A stretch of 64,000 bases of DNA from JAJZVS01 sp963708095 (GCA_963708095.1 OY970182.1:3906001-3970000); one strand, 5' to 3'; positions 33,743 through 43,006 are shown, counted from the stretch's first letter. Numbers and translations are program-made. The notes: generated by a model from the letters alone, not told the origin.

Positions 33743-33961
33743 CCCAACCTGCTGGTCTGGCTTGCTGAGGGCCGGGAGCGATCCCGGCCAGTGGCACAAG
33801 ACGCTGCGCCGTGCACGGACACGACCGCGGCGGAGGCCGCAGCCCCGGCAGACCTGCCCGCGGACGCGACGGCCGACGGCACGCCGCCGCCTCCGGCCGG
33901 GCGGTGGCGGGCGTTCGCCGAGCGGCTGCGACCGCCGCGGTAGCTCCCACCCCGCCGGTCG

Positions 33962-35179
33962 CTACACGCCCAGCCGGTCCAGCCGGATCACCCCCACGGC
34001 CGCGCCCGCCGGCAGCGCCGGGGCGTGCGGCGCCCGCAGCACCAGCCCGTCGGCATGCGCGAGCCGCCGCAGCATCGCCGAATCCTGCACCGGGAAGGGT
34101 GTCGCGACCAGACGCCCCGCTTCGTCCTCGGCCAAGGTCGCGCGCAGATGGTCCGCGCGCCCGTCGTTTTCCGCCACCGGCGCGCCCAGCACCGCCGGGG
34201 TCACCGGCGGCGCCGCCGCCGGCAGGCCGGACAGACGCGCCAGCGCCGGCAATAGGAACAGCACCGCGCAGACCAGCGCGGACACCGGATTGCCCGGCAG
34301 CCCCAGCATCGGCACGCCAGACCCGGCGGCGCCCAGCCAGCCGAACACCAGCGGCTTGCCCGGCCGCATCGCGATGCGCCAGAAATCCACGTTCAGCCCG
34401 CGCGCGCTCAGGGCCGAGATCACCAGGTCGTGGTCCCCCACGCTGGCCCCGCCGGTGGTCACCAGCAGATCCACGCCGGCCACCGCATCCGCCGCCGCCC
34501 CGATCGCCACCGGATCATCGGCCGCCACCGGCAGCACGATCGGCTCGCCCCCCGCCGAGCGGATCAGCGCGGCCAGGGCGTGGGAGTTGGACGACACGAT
34601 CCCCCCCGCCGGAATCGGCTCCCCCGGCAGCGCGATCTCGTCCCCCGTCGCCAGCACCGCGACGCGCGGGCGGCGGTACGTCACCAGCCACGGGTGATTC
34701 GCGGCGGCCGCGAGGCCGATATCGCGTGCGCCCAGCCGCCGCCCGGTCGGCACCACGATATCGCCGGCGGCGAAATCCTGCCCGGTGCGGCGGATGTGGC
34801 GTCCGGCGCGCACCGTCTCGTTCACCCGCACCCGCTCGCCTTCTCGGGTGGCATCTTCCTGCAGCAGGATTGCGTCCGCCCCGGCGGGGACCACGCTGCC
34901 GGTGAACAGGCGCACGGCCTGGCTCGGCCCGAGCGATCCCGCGAACGGGTGGCCGGCCGGGGCGGCCCCGATCACGTCCAGGGTCGTGCCCTCCACCCCG
35001 TCCGCCGCGCGCAGCGCGTAGCCGTCCATCGCCGAGACATCTGCCGGCGGCTGGGTCAGCCGCGCCGCCACCGGGGCGGCGGTGACCCGGCCCCAGGCGT
35101 CGGCGAGGGCGACGACCTCGGCCGGCACCGGTCGCAGGTCGGCCAGGATGCGGGCGCGGGCCTCCTCGACGCTGATCAT
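33962..35179 (-). CDS. moeA: Molybdopterin molybdotransferase
   Basis: MoeA inserts molybdate into adenylylated molybdopterin. The 405-residue product has the N-terminal SVEEARARILADL, PADVSAMDGYALRAAD, HIRRTGQDFAAGDIVVPTG, the MPT-binding domain VDLLVTTGGASVGDHDLV and MRPGKPLVFGWL, then LPGNPVSALVC, and a C-terminal beta domain. It is last in the trpG-trpD-trpC-moaC-moeA run, with a 12-base gap after moaC. It probably supports the molybdenum hydroxylase encoded at 20.6-23.0 kb among other enzymes. Confidence 0.96.
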   Translation of the reverse strand: MISVEEARARILADLRPVPAEVVALADAWGRVTAAPVAARLTQPPADVSAMDGYALRAADGVEGTTLDVIGAAPAGHPFAGSLGPSQAVRLFTGSVVPAGADAILLQEDATREGERVRVNETVRAGRHIRRTGQDFAAGDIVVPTGRRLGARDIGLAAAANHPWLVTYRRPRVAVLATGDEIALPGEPIPAGGIVSSNSHALAALIRSAGGEPIVLPVAADDPVAIGAAADAVAGVDLLVTTGGASVGDHDLVISALSARGLNVDFWRIAMRPGKPLVFGWLGAAGSGVPMLGLPGNPVSALVCAVLFLLPALARLSGLPAAAPPVTPAVLGAPVAENDGRADHLRATLAEDEAGRLVATPFPVQDSAMLRRLAHADGLVLRAPHAPALPAGAAVGVIRLDRLGV

Positions 35180-35191
35180 CGGTTCGGTTTC

Positions 35192-35671
35192 CTAGTCCTG
35201 CCGGAAAGCACCGGACTTGCCGCCGTCCTTCGCGGTCAGGCGGATCGCCTCGATCCGCATGCCGCGGTCGGCGGATTTGCACATGTCGTACACCGTCAGC
35301 GCAGCGATCGAGGCGGCGGTGAGCGCCTCCATCTCCACCCCGGTGCGGCCGGTGGTGCGCACGGTGGCCGCGATCTCGACCGACGGGCCGGCGGGATCGG
35401 GGGTGAGCTCCAGGCTTACCGAATTGATCGGCAGCGGGTGGCAGAGCGGGATCAGCTCGGCGGTGCGCTTGGCGGCCATGATGCCGGCGATTCGTGCGAC
35501 GCCGAGGACGTCGCCTTTCTTCGCGGTGCCGGTGGTGATCAGCGCCAGGGTCTCGGCCCGCATCACCACGCGGGCCCGGGCTGTGGCGCTGCGGGCAGTC
35601 TCCGGCTTGGCGGAGACATCGACCATCGCCGCGTTGCCGGCGGCGTCGAAATGGGTCAGTGGGCCGCTCAT
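35192..35671 (-). CDS. moaC: Cyclic pyranopterin monophosphate synthase
   Basis: MoaC makes cyclic pyranopterin monophosphate, the first stable intermediate of molybdenum cofactor. The 159-residue product has LTHFDAAGNAAMVDVSAKP at the N-terminus, KKGDVLGVARIAGIMAAKRT, LIPLCHPLPI and the late TGVEMEALTAASIAALTVYDMCKSADRGM with the conserved lysine and aspartate. The ATG overlaps the trpC stop by four bases, so the two genes are translationally coupled. A MoaA gene is not in the window. Confidence 0.97.
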   Translation of the reverse strand: MSGPLTHFDAAGNAAMVDVSAKPETARSATARARVVMRAETLALITTGTAKKGDVLGVARIAGIMAAKRTAELIPLCHPLPINSVSLELTPDPAGPSVEIAATVRTTGRTGVEMEALTAASIAALTVYDMCKSADRGMRIEAIRLTAKDGGKSGAFRQD

Positions 35672-36582
35672 GGCGTGGCTGCCGGGATGGAGGCCTCCGC
35701 GGCAGTCTCCACCAGCGCTTCCGGCGGCGGGTCGGCGAGCAGCGCGCGCACCGCCGCGGTCACGTCCGGCTGGCGCATCAGGCTTTCGCCCACCAGGAAG
35801 CAGAAGGTGCCGGCGGCGGCCAGGCGGTGAACATCCGCCGATCCGGTGATGCCGCTTTCCGCGACCAGGAACCGGTCGGGCGGAACGAGAGGCGCCAGTT
35901 CCTCTGTGGTGGCGAGGTCGGTGCGGAGGGTCTTCAGGTTGCGGTTGTTGATGCCGATGAGTTGCGTTTGCAACCCGAGCGCGCGGTCGAGTTCCCGCCG
36001 GTTGTGCACCTCGGCCAGCACGTCCATGTCGAGCTCGCGCGCCACCTCTTCCAACGCGCGGGCCTCGGCGTCGGTCAGCGCCGCCAGGATCAGCAGGATG
36101 CAGTCGGCGCCGATGGCGCGGCTTTCGTAGACCTGCCACGGGTCCAGGATGAAGTCCTTGCGCAGGATCGGCAGGGGGCAGGCGGCGCGGGCAGCAATGA
36201 GGTCGGCGTTGCTGCCCTGGAAGAACCGCGCGTCGGTCAACACAGACAGGCACGTGGCACCGCCCGCCGCATAGGCCGCGGCAAGTTTCGCCGGATCGAA
36301 GTCGGCGCGGATCAGCCCGCCGGACGGCGAGGCCTTCTTGATCTCGGCGATCAGCGCATAGCGGCCGGCGCCGGTCGCATGCTTGATCGCGCGGCCGAAG
36401 CCGCGCGGCTTGTCGCCCTGGGCGGTGATGCCCTGGCGCAGGGTTTCCACGCTGGCGGTCGATTTGCGCGCCGCTATTTCGGCGCGGGTCCTGGTGCAGA
36501 TGCGGGCGAGCACGTCTTCACCATTGACCATTGGGCCATTGATCGCAGGCTGCGTCGTGGTGGTGTCTTCGGCCATCGGCAA
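35668..36582 (-). CDS. trpC: Indole-3-glycerol phosphate synthase
   Basis: TrpC closes the indole ring in tryptophan synthesis. It is a TIM-barrel protein of 304 residues with an N-terminal extension of about 20 residues (TTTTQPAINGPMVNG). Key regions are LIAEIKKASPSGGLIR (catalytic Lys), CLSVLTDARFFQGS, ILRKDFILDPWQVYE (second Lys), GINNRNLKTL and LVAESGI. It lacks a fused PRAI domain. It is in operon with trpD upstream (48-base gap) and moaC downstream. Confidence 0.96.
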   Translation of the reverse strand: MPMAEDTTTTQPAINGPMVNGEDVLARICTRTRAEIAARKSTASVETLRQGITAQGDKPRGFGRAIKHATGAGRYALIAEIKKASPSGGLIRADFDPAKLAAAYAAGGATCLSVLTDARFFQGSNADLIAARAACPLPILRKDFILDPWQVYESRAIGADCILLILAALTDAEARALEEVARELDMDVLAEVHNRRELDRALGLQTQLIGINNRNLKTLRTDLATTEELAPLVPPDRFLVAESGITGSADVHRLAAAGTFCFLVGESLMRQPDVTAAVRALLADPPPEALVETAAEASIPAATP

Positions 36583-36630
36583 TCCCTTATCTGCGTCGGC
36601 GCGGCATGGCGCCGCCCGCCCGGATCGGCG

Positions 36631-37662
36631 TCAGCCGACCGGGTCGGGCGTTGTCGTGGTCTCTCGCCGCAGCCGTTCCAAGGCCCCGAGTGCCGCCCCG
36701 GAGTCAACCGCGGCGGCGGCGGCGGCCACTCCCGCGCGCAGCCGATCGGTGCGGCCGGCCACGATCAGAGCGGCTGCGGCGTTGAGCAGCACGGTGTCCC
36801 GGTAGGCGCCGGGAGCGCCTTCCAGGAGGGCACGCAACGCGGCGGCGTTCTCCGCTGCCTCACCGCCGCAGATGGCATCGGCGGGGGCGGGACTCAAGCC
36901 GGCGTCGGCGGCGGTCAGCCGGAACTCCCGCAGGGCGCCCGCTTCCAGCGCAACGACCCTGTTCTCCCCGGCCAGGGTCAGTTCGTCGAGCCCGTCGCCA
37001 TGCACGATCCACGCGGCCTCGGTCCCGAGTTGGGCCAGGGTCTCGGCCATCGGCCGGGCCCAGTCGGGGGAGAACACGCCGGTGAGCTGGCGCCGCACGC
37101 CGGCGGGATTCGCCATCGGCCCCAGCAGGTTGAAGATCGTGCGCGTGCCGAGTTCCACCCGCGGGCCGGCGGCATGGCGCATCGAGGGATGGTGACGGGG
37201 CGCGAACAGGAAGGCGCAGCCGGCAATGCGCAGGATGGCGGCGAGCCGCTCCAGCGGCACGTCGACGTTTACGCCGAGCGCGGCGAGCACGTCGGCCCCG
37301 CCGGCGCGCGACGACAGCGCCCGGTTCCCATGCTTGGCGACCGGCACGCCGCAGCCGGCGACGACAAAGGTGACGGCGGTGGAGACGTTCAACGTGCCCG
37401 CATTGTCCCCGCCCGTGCCGCAGACATCGATCGCGTCGGGCGGCGCGGCGATCCCGGTCATGCGTGCGCGCATCGCGCGGACCGCGCCGGTCAGCTCGGC
37501 CACCGTCTCCCCGCGCACGCGCATGGCCATGAGCAGGCCGCCGATCTGCGCGGGCGTGGCCTCGCCGGCCATGATGGTGTCGAACGCGGCCTCGGCCTCG
37601 GCCTCGGCCAAGGTGGCGCCGGTGGCGAGTTGGGCGAGGGTGGGCTTGAGGCTGCTCGACAC
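36631..37662 (-). CDS. trpD: Anthranilate phosphoribosyltransferase
   Basis: TrpD joins anthranilate to PRPP. The 343-residue product shows IGGLLMAMRVRGETVAEL, the PRPP-binding DVCGTGGDNAGTLNVST (GTGGD at 82-86), KHGNRALSS, FLFAPRHHPSMRHAAG and RTIFNLLGPMANPA. The GTG at 37662 is the only start giving the usual N-terminus and length; the open frame extends far upstream but overlaps trpG. The gap to trpG is 14 bases. Confidence 0.96.
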   Translation of the reverse strand: MSSSLKPTLAQLATGATLAEAEAEAAFDTIMAGEATPAQIGGLLMAMRVRGETVAELTGAVRAMRARMTGIAAPPDAIDVCGTGGDNAGTLNVSTAVTFVVAGCGVPVAKHGNRALSSRAGGADVLAALGVNVDVPLERLAAILRIAGCAFLFAPRHHPSMRHAAGPRVELGTRTIFNLLGPMANPAGVRRQLTGVFSPDWARPMAETLAQLGTEAAWIVHGDGLDELTLAGENRVVALEAGALREFRLTAADAGLSPAPADAICGGEAAENAAALRALLEGAPGAYRDTVLLNAAAALIVAGRTDRLRAGVAAAAAAVDSGAALGALERLRRETTTTPDPVG

Positions 37663-37676
37663 GCCGGGCGGCGCGG

Positions 37677-38288
37677 TCAGGCCGCGCAGGCGGGGGCAGC
37701 GCGGGCGGGAGCGTTGCCGCCGCGGGCGAGGCGCAGGAAATTCGCCAGGATCGCGTGGCCGGCTTCGCTCGCGATGCTTTCGGGGTGGAACTGTACGCCG
37801 AAGATCGGCAGGGCGCGGTGGCGCATCGCCATGATGATCCCGTCTTCCGTCCAGGCGGTGGGCACCAGCGCGTCGGGCACGGTGGCGCGATCGACGATCA
37901 GGCTGTGGTAGCGGGTCGCGGTGAAGGGGTTCGGCACGCCCTCCAGGATATCGCTGTCGTCGTGACGGATGCGGCTCGTCTTGCCGTGCATCGGCGCCGG
38001 CGCGCGCACCACCTGGCCGCCGAACGCCTGGCCGATCGCCTGGTGGCCGAGGCAGACGCCGAGGATGGGGATGCGCCCGGCCGCGGCGGCAATGAGGTCG
38101 AGGCAGATGCCGGCTTCGTTCGGCGTGCAGGGACCGGGGGAAAGCACGATCGCCTCCGGCGCGCGGGCGAGCGCCTGGTCCACCGTCAGCGCATCGTTGC
38201 GGCGCACCTCGCAGCGGGCGCCGACATCGCCCAGGAAATGGACGAGGTTGAAGGTAAAGCTGTCGTAGTTGTCGATGAGCAGGATCAT
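37677..38288 (-). CDS. trpG: Anthranilate synthase component II (glutamine amidotransferase)
   Basis: TrpG supplies ammonia from glutamine to TrpE. At 203 residues it has the N-terminal ILLIDNYDSFTFNL, LSPGPCTPNEAGI, the nucleophile elbow GVCLGHQA (Cys79) and the C-terminal FGVQFHPES with His and Glu. It may also serve para-aminobenzoate synthesis. trpE is not adjacent and does not occur in the window. ATG 38288 gives the canonical start. It is the first gene of the trpGDC-moaC-moeA cluster. Confidence 0.96.
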   Translation of the reverse strand: MILLIDNYDSFTFNLVHFLGDVGARCEVRRNDALTVDQALARAPEAIVLSPGPCTPNEAGICLDLIAAAAGRIPILGVCLGHQAIGQAFGGQVVRAPAPMHGKTSRIRHDDSDILEGVPNPFTATRYHSLIVDRATVPDALVPTAWTEDGIIMAMRHRALPIFGVQFHPESIASEAGHAILANFLRLARGGNAPARAAPACAA

Positions 38289-38509
38289 GGCGCGTGCATC
38301 CTGCGGCGCGGCGCGGGCGGTGGCAATCCCCTGCGGCGACGGCTGACGGCGGCCGTACGCGCGGACGTGAACCGGGCACCTGCATGCGGCGGAGGCCAGG
38401 CCGCACACGGGCGGGCGACAGGCTGCCGGCCGGCGTGCCAGGGTCGGTGGTTGGGCCGGGGTCGGGGTATCCGGAAAGATGCCGCCGGGCCGCCGTGGAG
38501 GGATTTGTC

Positions 38510-40288
38510 TTGCAGCAGACCATCGTATTCGGCGTGATCGCGGCCACCTTGGTGTTGTTCCTCGGCCGCTGGGTGCGGTACGATCTGGTGGCGCTGGGCG
38601 GGCTGCTGGTCCTGGCGCTGGCCGGGATCATTCCGGGCAAGGACGTCTTCGGCGGATTCGCCAACCCGGCGGTGATCACCATCGCAGCCGTGCTGGTGAT
38701 GGCCGGGGCGCTGTGGAACGCCGGTGTGGTCGATCTGCTGGCGACCCTCCTCGGGCGAGCGGTCGGCTCGGCGACCAGCCAGCTCATGGCGCTGACCGGA
38801 TCGGTCGCGTTCTGCTCGGCCCTCATCAACGATACGGGGGCGGTCGGCATCTTCATGCCGGTGGCGCTGCAACTCGCGCGCCGGCGCGAGACGAGCCCGT
38901 CGCGCTTCCTGATGCCGATCGCGTTCAGCGCCTTCCTGGGTGGGCTGACGACGATGATCGGTACGCCACCCAACATCATCATCGCGGCATATCGCACGCA
39001 CACGGGCCATCCTGCGTTCGGCATGTTCGCCTTTACCCCCGTCGGATTGGCCGTGACGCTGGCGGGGCTCGTGTTCATGTGGCTCGCCGCCAGGTTCCTG
39101 GTGCCGGAACGGCGCAGCGGCAAGGAGGCGGACCGGTTCCTCGGGATGGCGCGCTACCTGACCGAGGCGCGGGTGGGCGAGGGGTCGAATTTCATCGGCC
39201 GTCCGCTCGGGGCGCTGTATGGCGTGGCGGACGCCGACTTCGCGGTGGTCGGGCTGGTGCGCGGGGATCACACCGTGCCGCCGGCACGCTACGAAATCCT
39301 GCGCGCCGGCGACGGACTGTTGATCGAGGCGGACGCCGACAACCTGAAAGCGGTGCTCGACGCCGCCAAGCTCGATCTCGCAGAGAGCAAGGAGGTCGCC
39401 GAGCGGTTCCTGGTCTCGAAGGAGATCGACGTGGCGGAGTGCGTGGTCGGCGCAGGCGCGCGGGTGATCGGTCGCTCCGCCGCCTCGTTGTCGCTGCGCC
39501 GCTGGTTTGGGGTGAATCTGCTGGCGGTGGCGCGCCAGGGGGAGCGGATCGAGGGCAGGCTGTCGGACGTGCGGCTGCGCGCCGGCGATGTGCTGCTGCT
39601 GCAGGGCGACGCCGAGGTGCTGGACGCGGTCTCGGCCCGGCTCGGCTGCCTGCCGCTGGCCGCACGCAACCTGCGCCTGGGGAAACCCACCCGGGTGGTG
39701 ACCGCGCTCGGCATCTTCGTCCTGGCGATCGCTGCGGCATCAAGCGGGCTGGTCGCGACCGACGTGGCGTTCACCGCCGGCGCGCTGGTCATGGTACTGG
39801 CGGGGCTGATCCATCCGCGCGAAATCTATGATACGATCGAGTGGCCGGTGATCGTGCTGCTCGGCGCGATCATTCCGATCGGCGGCGCATTGCAGCGCAC
39901 CGGCGGCGCAGCGAGCATCGCGCATGAGATCGTATCTATATCGCACCATACGCCGCCGGCCGCGATCGTGGGGCTGCTGCTGCTGGGCACCTTGGTGCTG
40001 AGCAACGTCGTCAACCACGCCGCGACCGCGGTTCTGATGGCGCCAATCGCGGCGGCGGTGGCGCGCGGGATGCACGTGTCGGCCGACCCGATGCTGATGG
40101 CGGTCGCGGTAGGCGCGTCCTTGCCGATGCTGCTGCCGACCGGGCATCCCTGCAACGTGCTGGTGATGGGGCCGGGCGGCTACCGGTTCGGCGATTACTG
40201 GCGGCTGGGGCTGCCGCTGTCGCTGATTGCGACCTCGGTCGCGGTGCCGATGCTGCTGCTGGTCTGGCCGCTGGCTTTGCACCGCTAG
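38510..40288 (+). CDS. SLC13 family permease with two TrkA-C (RCK_C) domains
   Basis: A 592-residue inner-membrane carrier of the DASS/SLC13 type for anions such as dicarboxylates or sulfate. Membrane segments include FGVIAATLVLFLG, LVALGGLLVLALAGI, AFCSALINDTGAVGIFMPVAL, GTPPNIIIAAYR, and after two cytosolic TrkA-C domains (about 210-370) a second set with LVLSNVVNHAATAVLMAPIA and LLPTGHPCNVLVM. TTG 38510 is preferred because GGAGGG stands seven bases upstream; GTG 38495 is the alternative. It is divergent from trpG. Confidence 0.92.
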   Translation: MQQTIVFGVIAATLVLFLGRWVRYDLVALGGLLVLALAGIIPGKDVFGGFANPAVITIAAVLVMAGALWNAGVVDLLATLLGRAVGSATSQLMALTGSVAFCSALINDTGAVGIFMPVALQLARRRETSPSRFLMPIAFSAFLGGLTTMIGTPPNIIIAAYRTHTGHPAFGMFAFTPVGLAVTLAGLVFMWLAARFLVPERRSGKEADRFLGMARYLTEARVGEGSNFIGRPLGALYGVADADFAVVGLVRGDHTVPPARYEILRAGDGLLIEADADNLKAVLDAAKLDLAESKEVAERFLVSKEIDVAECVVGAGARVIGRSAASLSLRRWFGVNLLAVARQGERIEGRLSDVRLRAGDVLLLQGDAEVLDAVSARLGCLPLAARNLRLGKPTRVVTALGIFVLAIAAASSGLVATDVAFTAGALVMVLAGLIHPREIYDTIEWPVIVLLGAIIPIGGALQRTGGAASIAHEIVSISHHTPPAAIVGLLLLGTLVLSNVVNHAATAVLMAPIAAAVARGMHVSADPMLMAVAVGASLPMLLPTGHPCNVLVMGPGGYRFGDYWRLGLPLSLIATSVAVPMLLLVWPLALHR

Positions 40289-40328
40289 CGGACTCTGCAT
40301 CGCGCGCGCAGGGATGACGCAGGCTGTC

Positions 40329-41336
40329 TCAGGCCGCGGAGGGTGGCTCCCCTGCTGGCGCGGCAGTGAGGTCGCGCAGCAACGGCATCGCTTCGGCGGC
40401 GAACCATTCGATCTGCCGGTCGCGCTCCCCGGACGGGCCGAGCAGGTCGAGCACCACATGGCGCACGCCGGCGGCGTGGAAAGCGCGGATCCGCTCGGCC
40501 AGCAGCGCGGGCGGACCGAGTGCGCAATAACGTTGTGCCGCGCGGCGGAAGTCCATGGCGTAGCGCACCGAAAGCGTCTCTGTCGCGGCGTCCAGCGCCT
40601 GTTCGTAGGTATCGTCGAGCCGGGCGAACAGCAGGTGCCCGGTACCGAACCGGGCCGGCGGGTGGTCCGCCCGGGCCGCGGCGATGGTTGCGAGCGCGGC
40701 GCGATACATCTCGGGCGTGACGACATAGGACAGGTAGCCGTCGCCCAGCCGGGCGGTGCGGCGTAACGCCGCGTCCGACCTGCCGCCGAACCAGATGGGC
40801 GGCCCGCCGGGCTGGCGCGGCGGCGGGGTCATCGGCACGTCGGAGAACGGGCCGTAGAAGCGGCCGGTGTGGCTGACCGCCGCGCCGGTCCAGAGCTTGC
40901 GCAGCACGTCGACGCCCTCGGCCAATCGGGCGCCGCGTTCGGCGCGCGGCACGCCACAGGCTTCGTATTCCTTCGGGAACTCCCCGCCCACGCCGACGCC
41001 GAAGATCAGCCGCCCCTCCGTCAGATGGTCGAGGCTCGCCGCCTGCTTGGCCACCGGCACCGGATGGCGCAGCGGCAACAGATAGACGCCGGTGCCGAGC
41101 TGCAGCCGCCGGCTTGCCACCGCACATTGCGCGAGTTGCAGCAGCGGATCGAGGATCGCCACCGGGAACGAGATGTGATCGCCCACCCAAAGCGAGTCAT
41201 AGCCGCAGCGATCGACCAGCTCGGTCAGCGCGACCAACTCGTCGATCGTCGGATGCCACGGTGCGTCCGCGGGTTCGGTGCGGCGGTGTACCGTCTGGAT
41301 GCCGATCCGTAGCCTGGTGTCGAGGGTCAGGGTCAT
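40329..41336 (-). CDS. LLM-class flavin-dependent oxidoreductase
   Basis: A 335-residue luciferase-like TIM-barrel oxidoreductase. Features: IDELVALTELVDRCGYDSLWVGDHISFP, LQLGTGVYLLPLRHPVPVAKQAASLDHLTEGR, FGVGVGGEFPKEYEACG, PPIWFGGRSDAALRRTARLGDGYL. Such proteins use FMN or F420; the cofactor cannot be decided from sequence. The start at 41336 is the first Met before the conserved N-terminal strand. It is divergent from the enoyl-CoA hydratase gene (127 bases). The substrate is unknown. Confidence 0.88.
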   Translation of the reverse strand: MTLTLDTRLRIGIQTVHRRTEPADAPWHPTIDELVALTELVDRCGYDSLWVGDHISFPVAILDPLLQLAQCAVASRRLQLGTGVYLLPLRHPVPVAKQAASLDHLTEGRLIFGVGVGGEFPKEYEACGVPRAERGARLAEGVDVLRKLWTGAAVSHTGRFYGPFSDVPMTPPPRQPGGPPIWFGGRSDAALRRTARLGDGYLSYVVTPEMYRAALATIAAARADHPPARFGTGHLLFARLDDTYEQALDAATETLSVRYAMDFRRAAQRYCALGPPALLAERIRAFHAAGVRHVVLDLLGPSGERDRQIEWFAAEAMPLLRDLTAAPAGEPPSAA

Positions 41337-41463
41337 GGCGCAGGTCCGTTGGTCGCAATGACGGGGCGGCGCCGGTCCGCGATCGGTGGCGCTGGCCCGA
41401 CCTGAGGCAGTGTTGCAGACGCCCGGGCGGACCGCCAAGCTGGCCGCTGCGTAGCCGAGGACC

Positions 41464-42252
41464 ATGCCCGTGCCCGACCTGACCGAGACCCTCGCCGACG
41501 GCGTCGCCGTGTTGACCCTGAACCGGCCGGAGCGGCTCAATGCGTTCTCCCAGGAGATGCTGGGCGCGCTGCATGCGGCGCTGGAGCGGTGCGCGGAGGA
41601 CGATGCAGTGGGCGCGGTCGTCATCACCGGCGCCGGGCGCGCGTTCTGCGCCGGCGGCGACGTGAAGGACATGGCGCACCGCGGCCAGCAGACGTTCGAG
41701 CAGCGGGTCGCCCGTCTCGGGCGCATGCACCGGCTGCCGCTGTTGATGCGCCGGCACCCCAAGGTGATCCTGGCGATGGTGAACGGCGTGGCGGTGGGTG
41801 CCGGTCTGGGACTCGCGATGGCCTGCGACCTGCGGCTCGCCTCCGCCGCGGCGCGGCTCGGCACAGGGTTCGGTGGCGTCGGCTATTCCGGCGACTTCGG
41901 CGGCTCCTGGCTGCTGACCAGGCTGGTCGGGCCGGCGCGCGCACGGGAGATGTACCTGCTGGGCGAGATGATCGGCGCGGAGGAGGCGCTGCGCGCCGGC
42001 CTCGTCACCCGCGTCGTGGCGGAAGCGGCGCTGGAGGCGGAGACGATGGCGCTGGCCCGCCGGCTGGCCGCCGGGCCGCGTGTGGCACTCGGCTACATGA
42101 AACGCAACCTGTTCGCCGCCGAAACCGAGTCGCTGGACGCGGTGTTGGACATGGAGGCGGTGCACCAGGCTCGCACCGGCCTTACCGAGGACCATCGGGA
42201 AGCGGTCGCCGCCTTCGCCGAGAAGCGCGCGCCGCGGTTCCGCGGTCGGTAA
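41464..42252 (+). CDS. Enoyl-CoA hydratase/isomerase family protein
   Basis: A 262-residue crotonase-fold protein. The CoA and oxyanion region ITGAGRAFCAGGDVKDMA and the second oxyanion glycine in GFGGVGYSGDFGGSWLLTRLVG are present; the C-terminus ends in DHREAVAAFAEKRAPRFRGR, typical of the family. The usual catalytic Glu pair is not clearly both present, so it may be an isomerase or thioesterase-like member rather than a classical hydratase. A start at 41464 gives the standard length. Confidence 0.9.
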   Translation: MPVPDLTETLADGVAVLTLNRPERLNAFSQEMLGALHAALERCAEDDAVGAVVITGAGRAFCAGGDVKDMAHRGQQTFEQRVARLGRMHRLPLLMRRHPKVILAMVNGVAVGAGLGLAMACDLRLASAAARLGTGFGGVGYSGDFGGSWLLTRLVGPARAREMYLLGEMIGAEEALRAGLVTRVVAEAALEAETMALARRLAAGPRVALGYMKRNLFAAETESLDAVLDMEAVHQARTGLTEDHREAVAAFAEKRAPRFRGR

Positions 42253-42403
42253 CCGCCGGCCTGCAGGGCGCTCCATCGCCGCCTTGTCCGCAACGACCCG
42301 CGGCCCCGCCTGCCGAGATGTGACGGCGGCCTCTTCCCCTCAGCGGCCGCACCGGCTATTCGTTCCACACGAACAATGAACATGACAATCCGGTGGCAGT
42401 TCC

Positions 42404-43006
42404 ATGTCCAACGCATTACCGCACTCCTACCCGGCCGCCCCGGCTCCGGTCGCCAATCCGGCGTTGTTCCTGCGCCGCTGGCTCGCCAACCCGTTGCAGA
42501 TGGGCTCCATCATCCCGTCCTCCCCCGCGCTCTGCCGCCGGATCGTCGCCGCGATCCGCCGCGCGCCGGACGAAGCGGTGCTGGAACTCGGTGCCGGCAC
42601 CGGCGTGATCGGCCGGGCGCTGCTCGAATCCGGCCTGCCGCCGGCGCGGCTGATCGTGGTGGAGATCGTGCCGGAGATGGCCGCCCATCTGCGCCAAGTC
42701 CTGCCCGGCGCGCTGGTGATCGAGGGCGATGCCCGCCGCTTGCCCGACCTGCTGCCGCGCACCTGGCTCGGACGGATCGGCAGCGTCGTCTGCGGCATTC
42801 CGCTCGTGCTGCTGCCGCTGGCCGAGCAGCGTCGCTTCCTCGACGCCATCGCCACTGTGGCCCCCGGGCGCGGCTTCCTGCACTACAGCTATTGCGCCAC
42901 CTCCCCGCTGCCCTGGCGCAAGCACGGGCTCGCGGCGCGGCGGGAGGCGTGGACCCCGCTCAACTTCCCCCCGGCCAGCGTCTGGCGCTACACCCCGATG
43001 GGATAA
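42404..43006 (+). CDS. Class I SAM-dependent methyltransferase (PmtA-like)
   Basis: A 200-residue methyltransferase resembling bacterial phospholipid N-methyltransferases. It has PLQMGSIIPSSPALCRRIVAA before motif I (VLELGAGTGVIGRALLESG), then LIVVEIVPEMAAHLRQVLPG and VIEGDARRLPDLLP. Such enzymes convert phosphatidylethanolamine to methylated derivatives including phosphatidylcholine at the inner membrane. The role is inferred. The start is the first Met of the conserved N-terminus (MSNALPHSYP). The downstream exporter gene begins 32 bases after its stop. Confidence 0.87.
   Translation: MSNALPHSYPAAPAPVANPALFLRRWLANPLQMGSIIPSSPALCRRIVAAIRRAPDEAVLELGAGTGVIGRALLESGLPPARLIVVEIVPEMAAHLRQVLPGALVIEGDARRLPDLLPRTWLGRIGSVVCGIPLVLLPLAEQRRFLDAIATVAPGRGFLHYSYCATSPLPWRKHGLAARREAWTPLNFPPASVWRYTPMG

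Larger units (their letters stand above)
32150..33960. mobile_element. Probable phage-derived remnant (AT-richer patch)
   Basis: The DNA between about 32.3 and 33.6 kb is clearly less GC-rich than its surroundings and uses codons rare in the neighbouring genes (AAA, ATA, TTA). It encodes a P22-type antirepressor-like protein, a small ORF with a perfect ribosome site, and a divergent unknown protein with an SSB-like tip. No integrase, structural gene or flanking repeat was found, so it is at most a remnant or small inserted module. Its edges are approximate. Confidence 0.4.

Noticed and set aside
33743..33961. A possible gene remnant between the antirepressor and moeA
   Set aside because: Only Arg/Pro-rich frames are present and no family could be recognised.
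36631..39123. An 830-codon frame covering trpD
   Set aside because: TrpD begins at 37662; the rest overlaps trpG and the permease gene in other frames.
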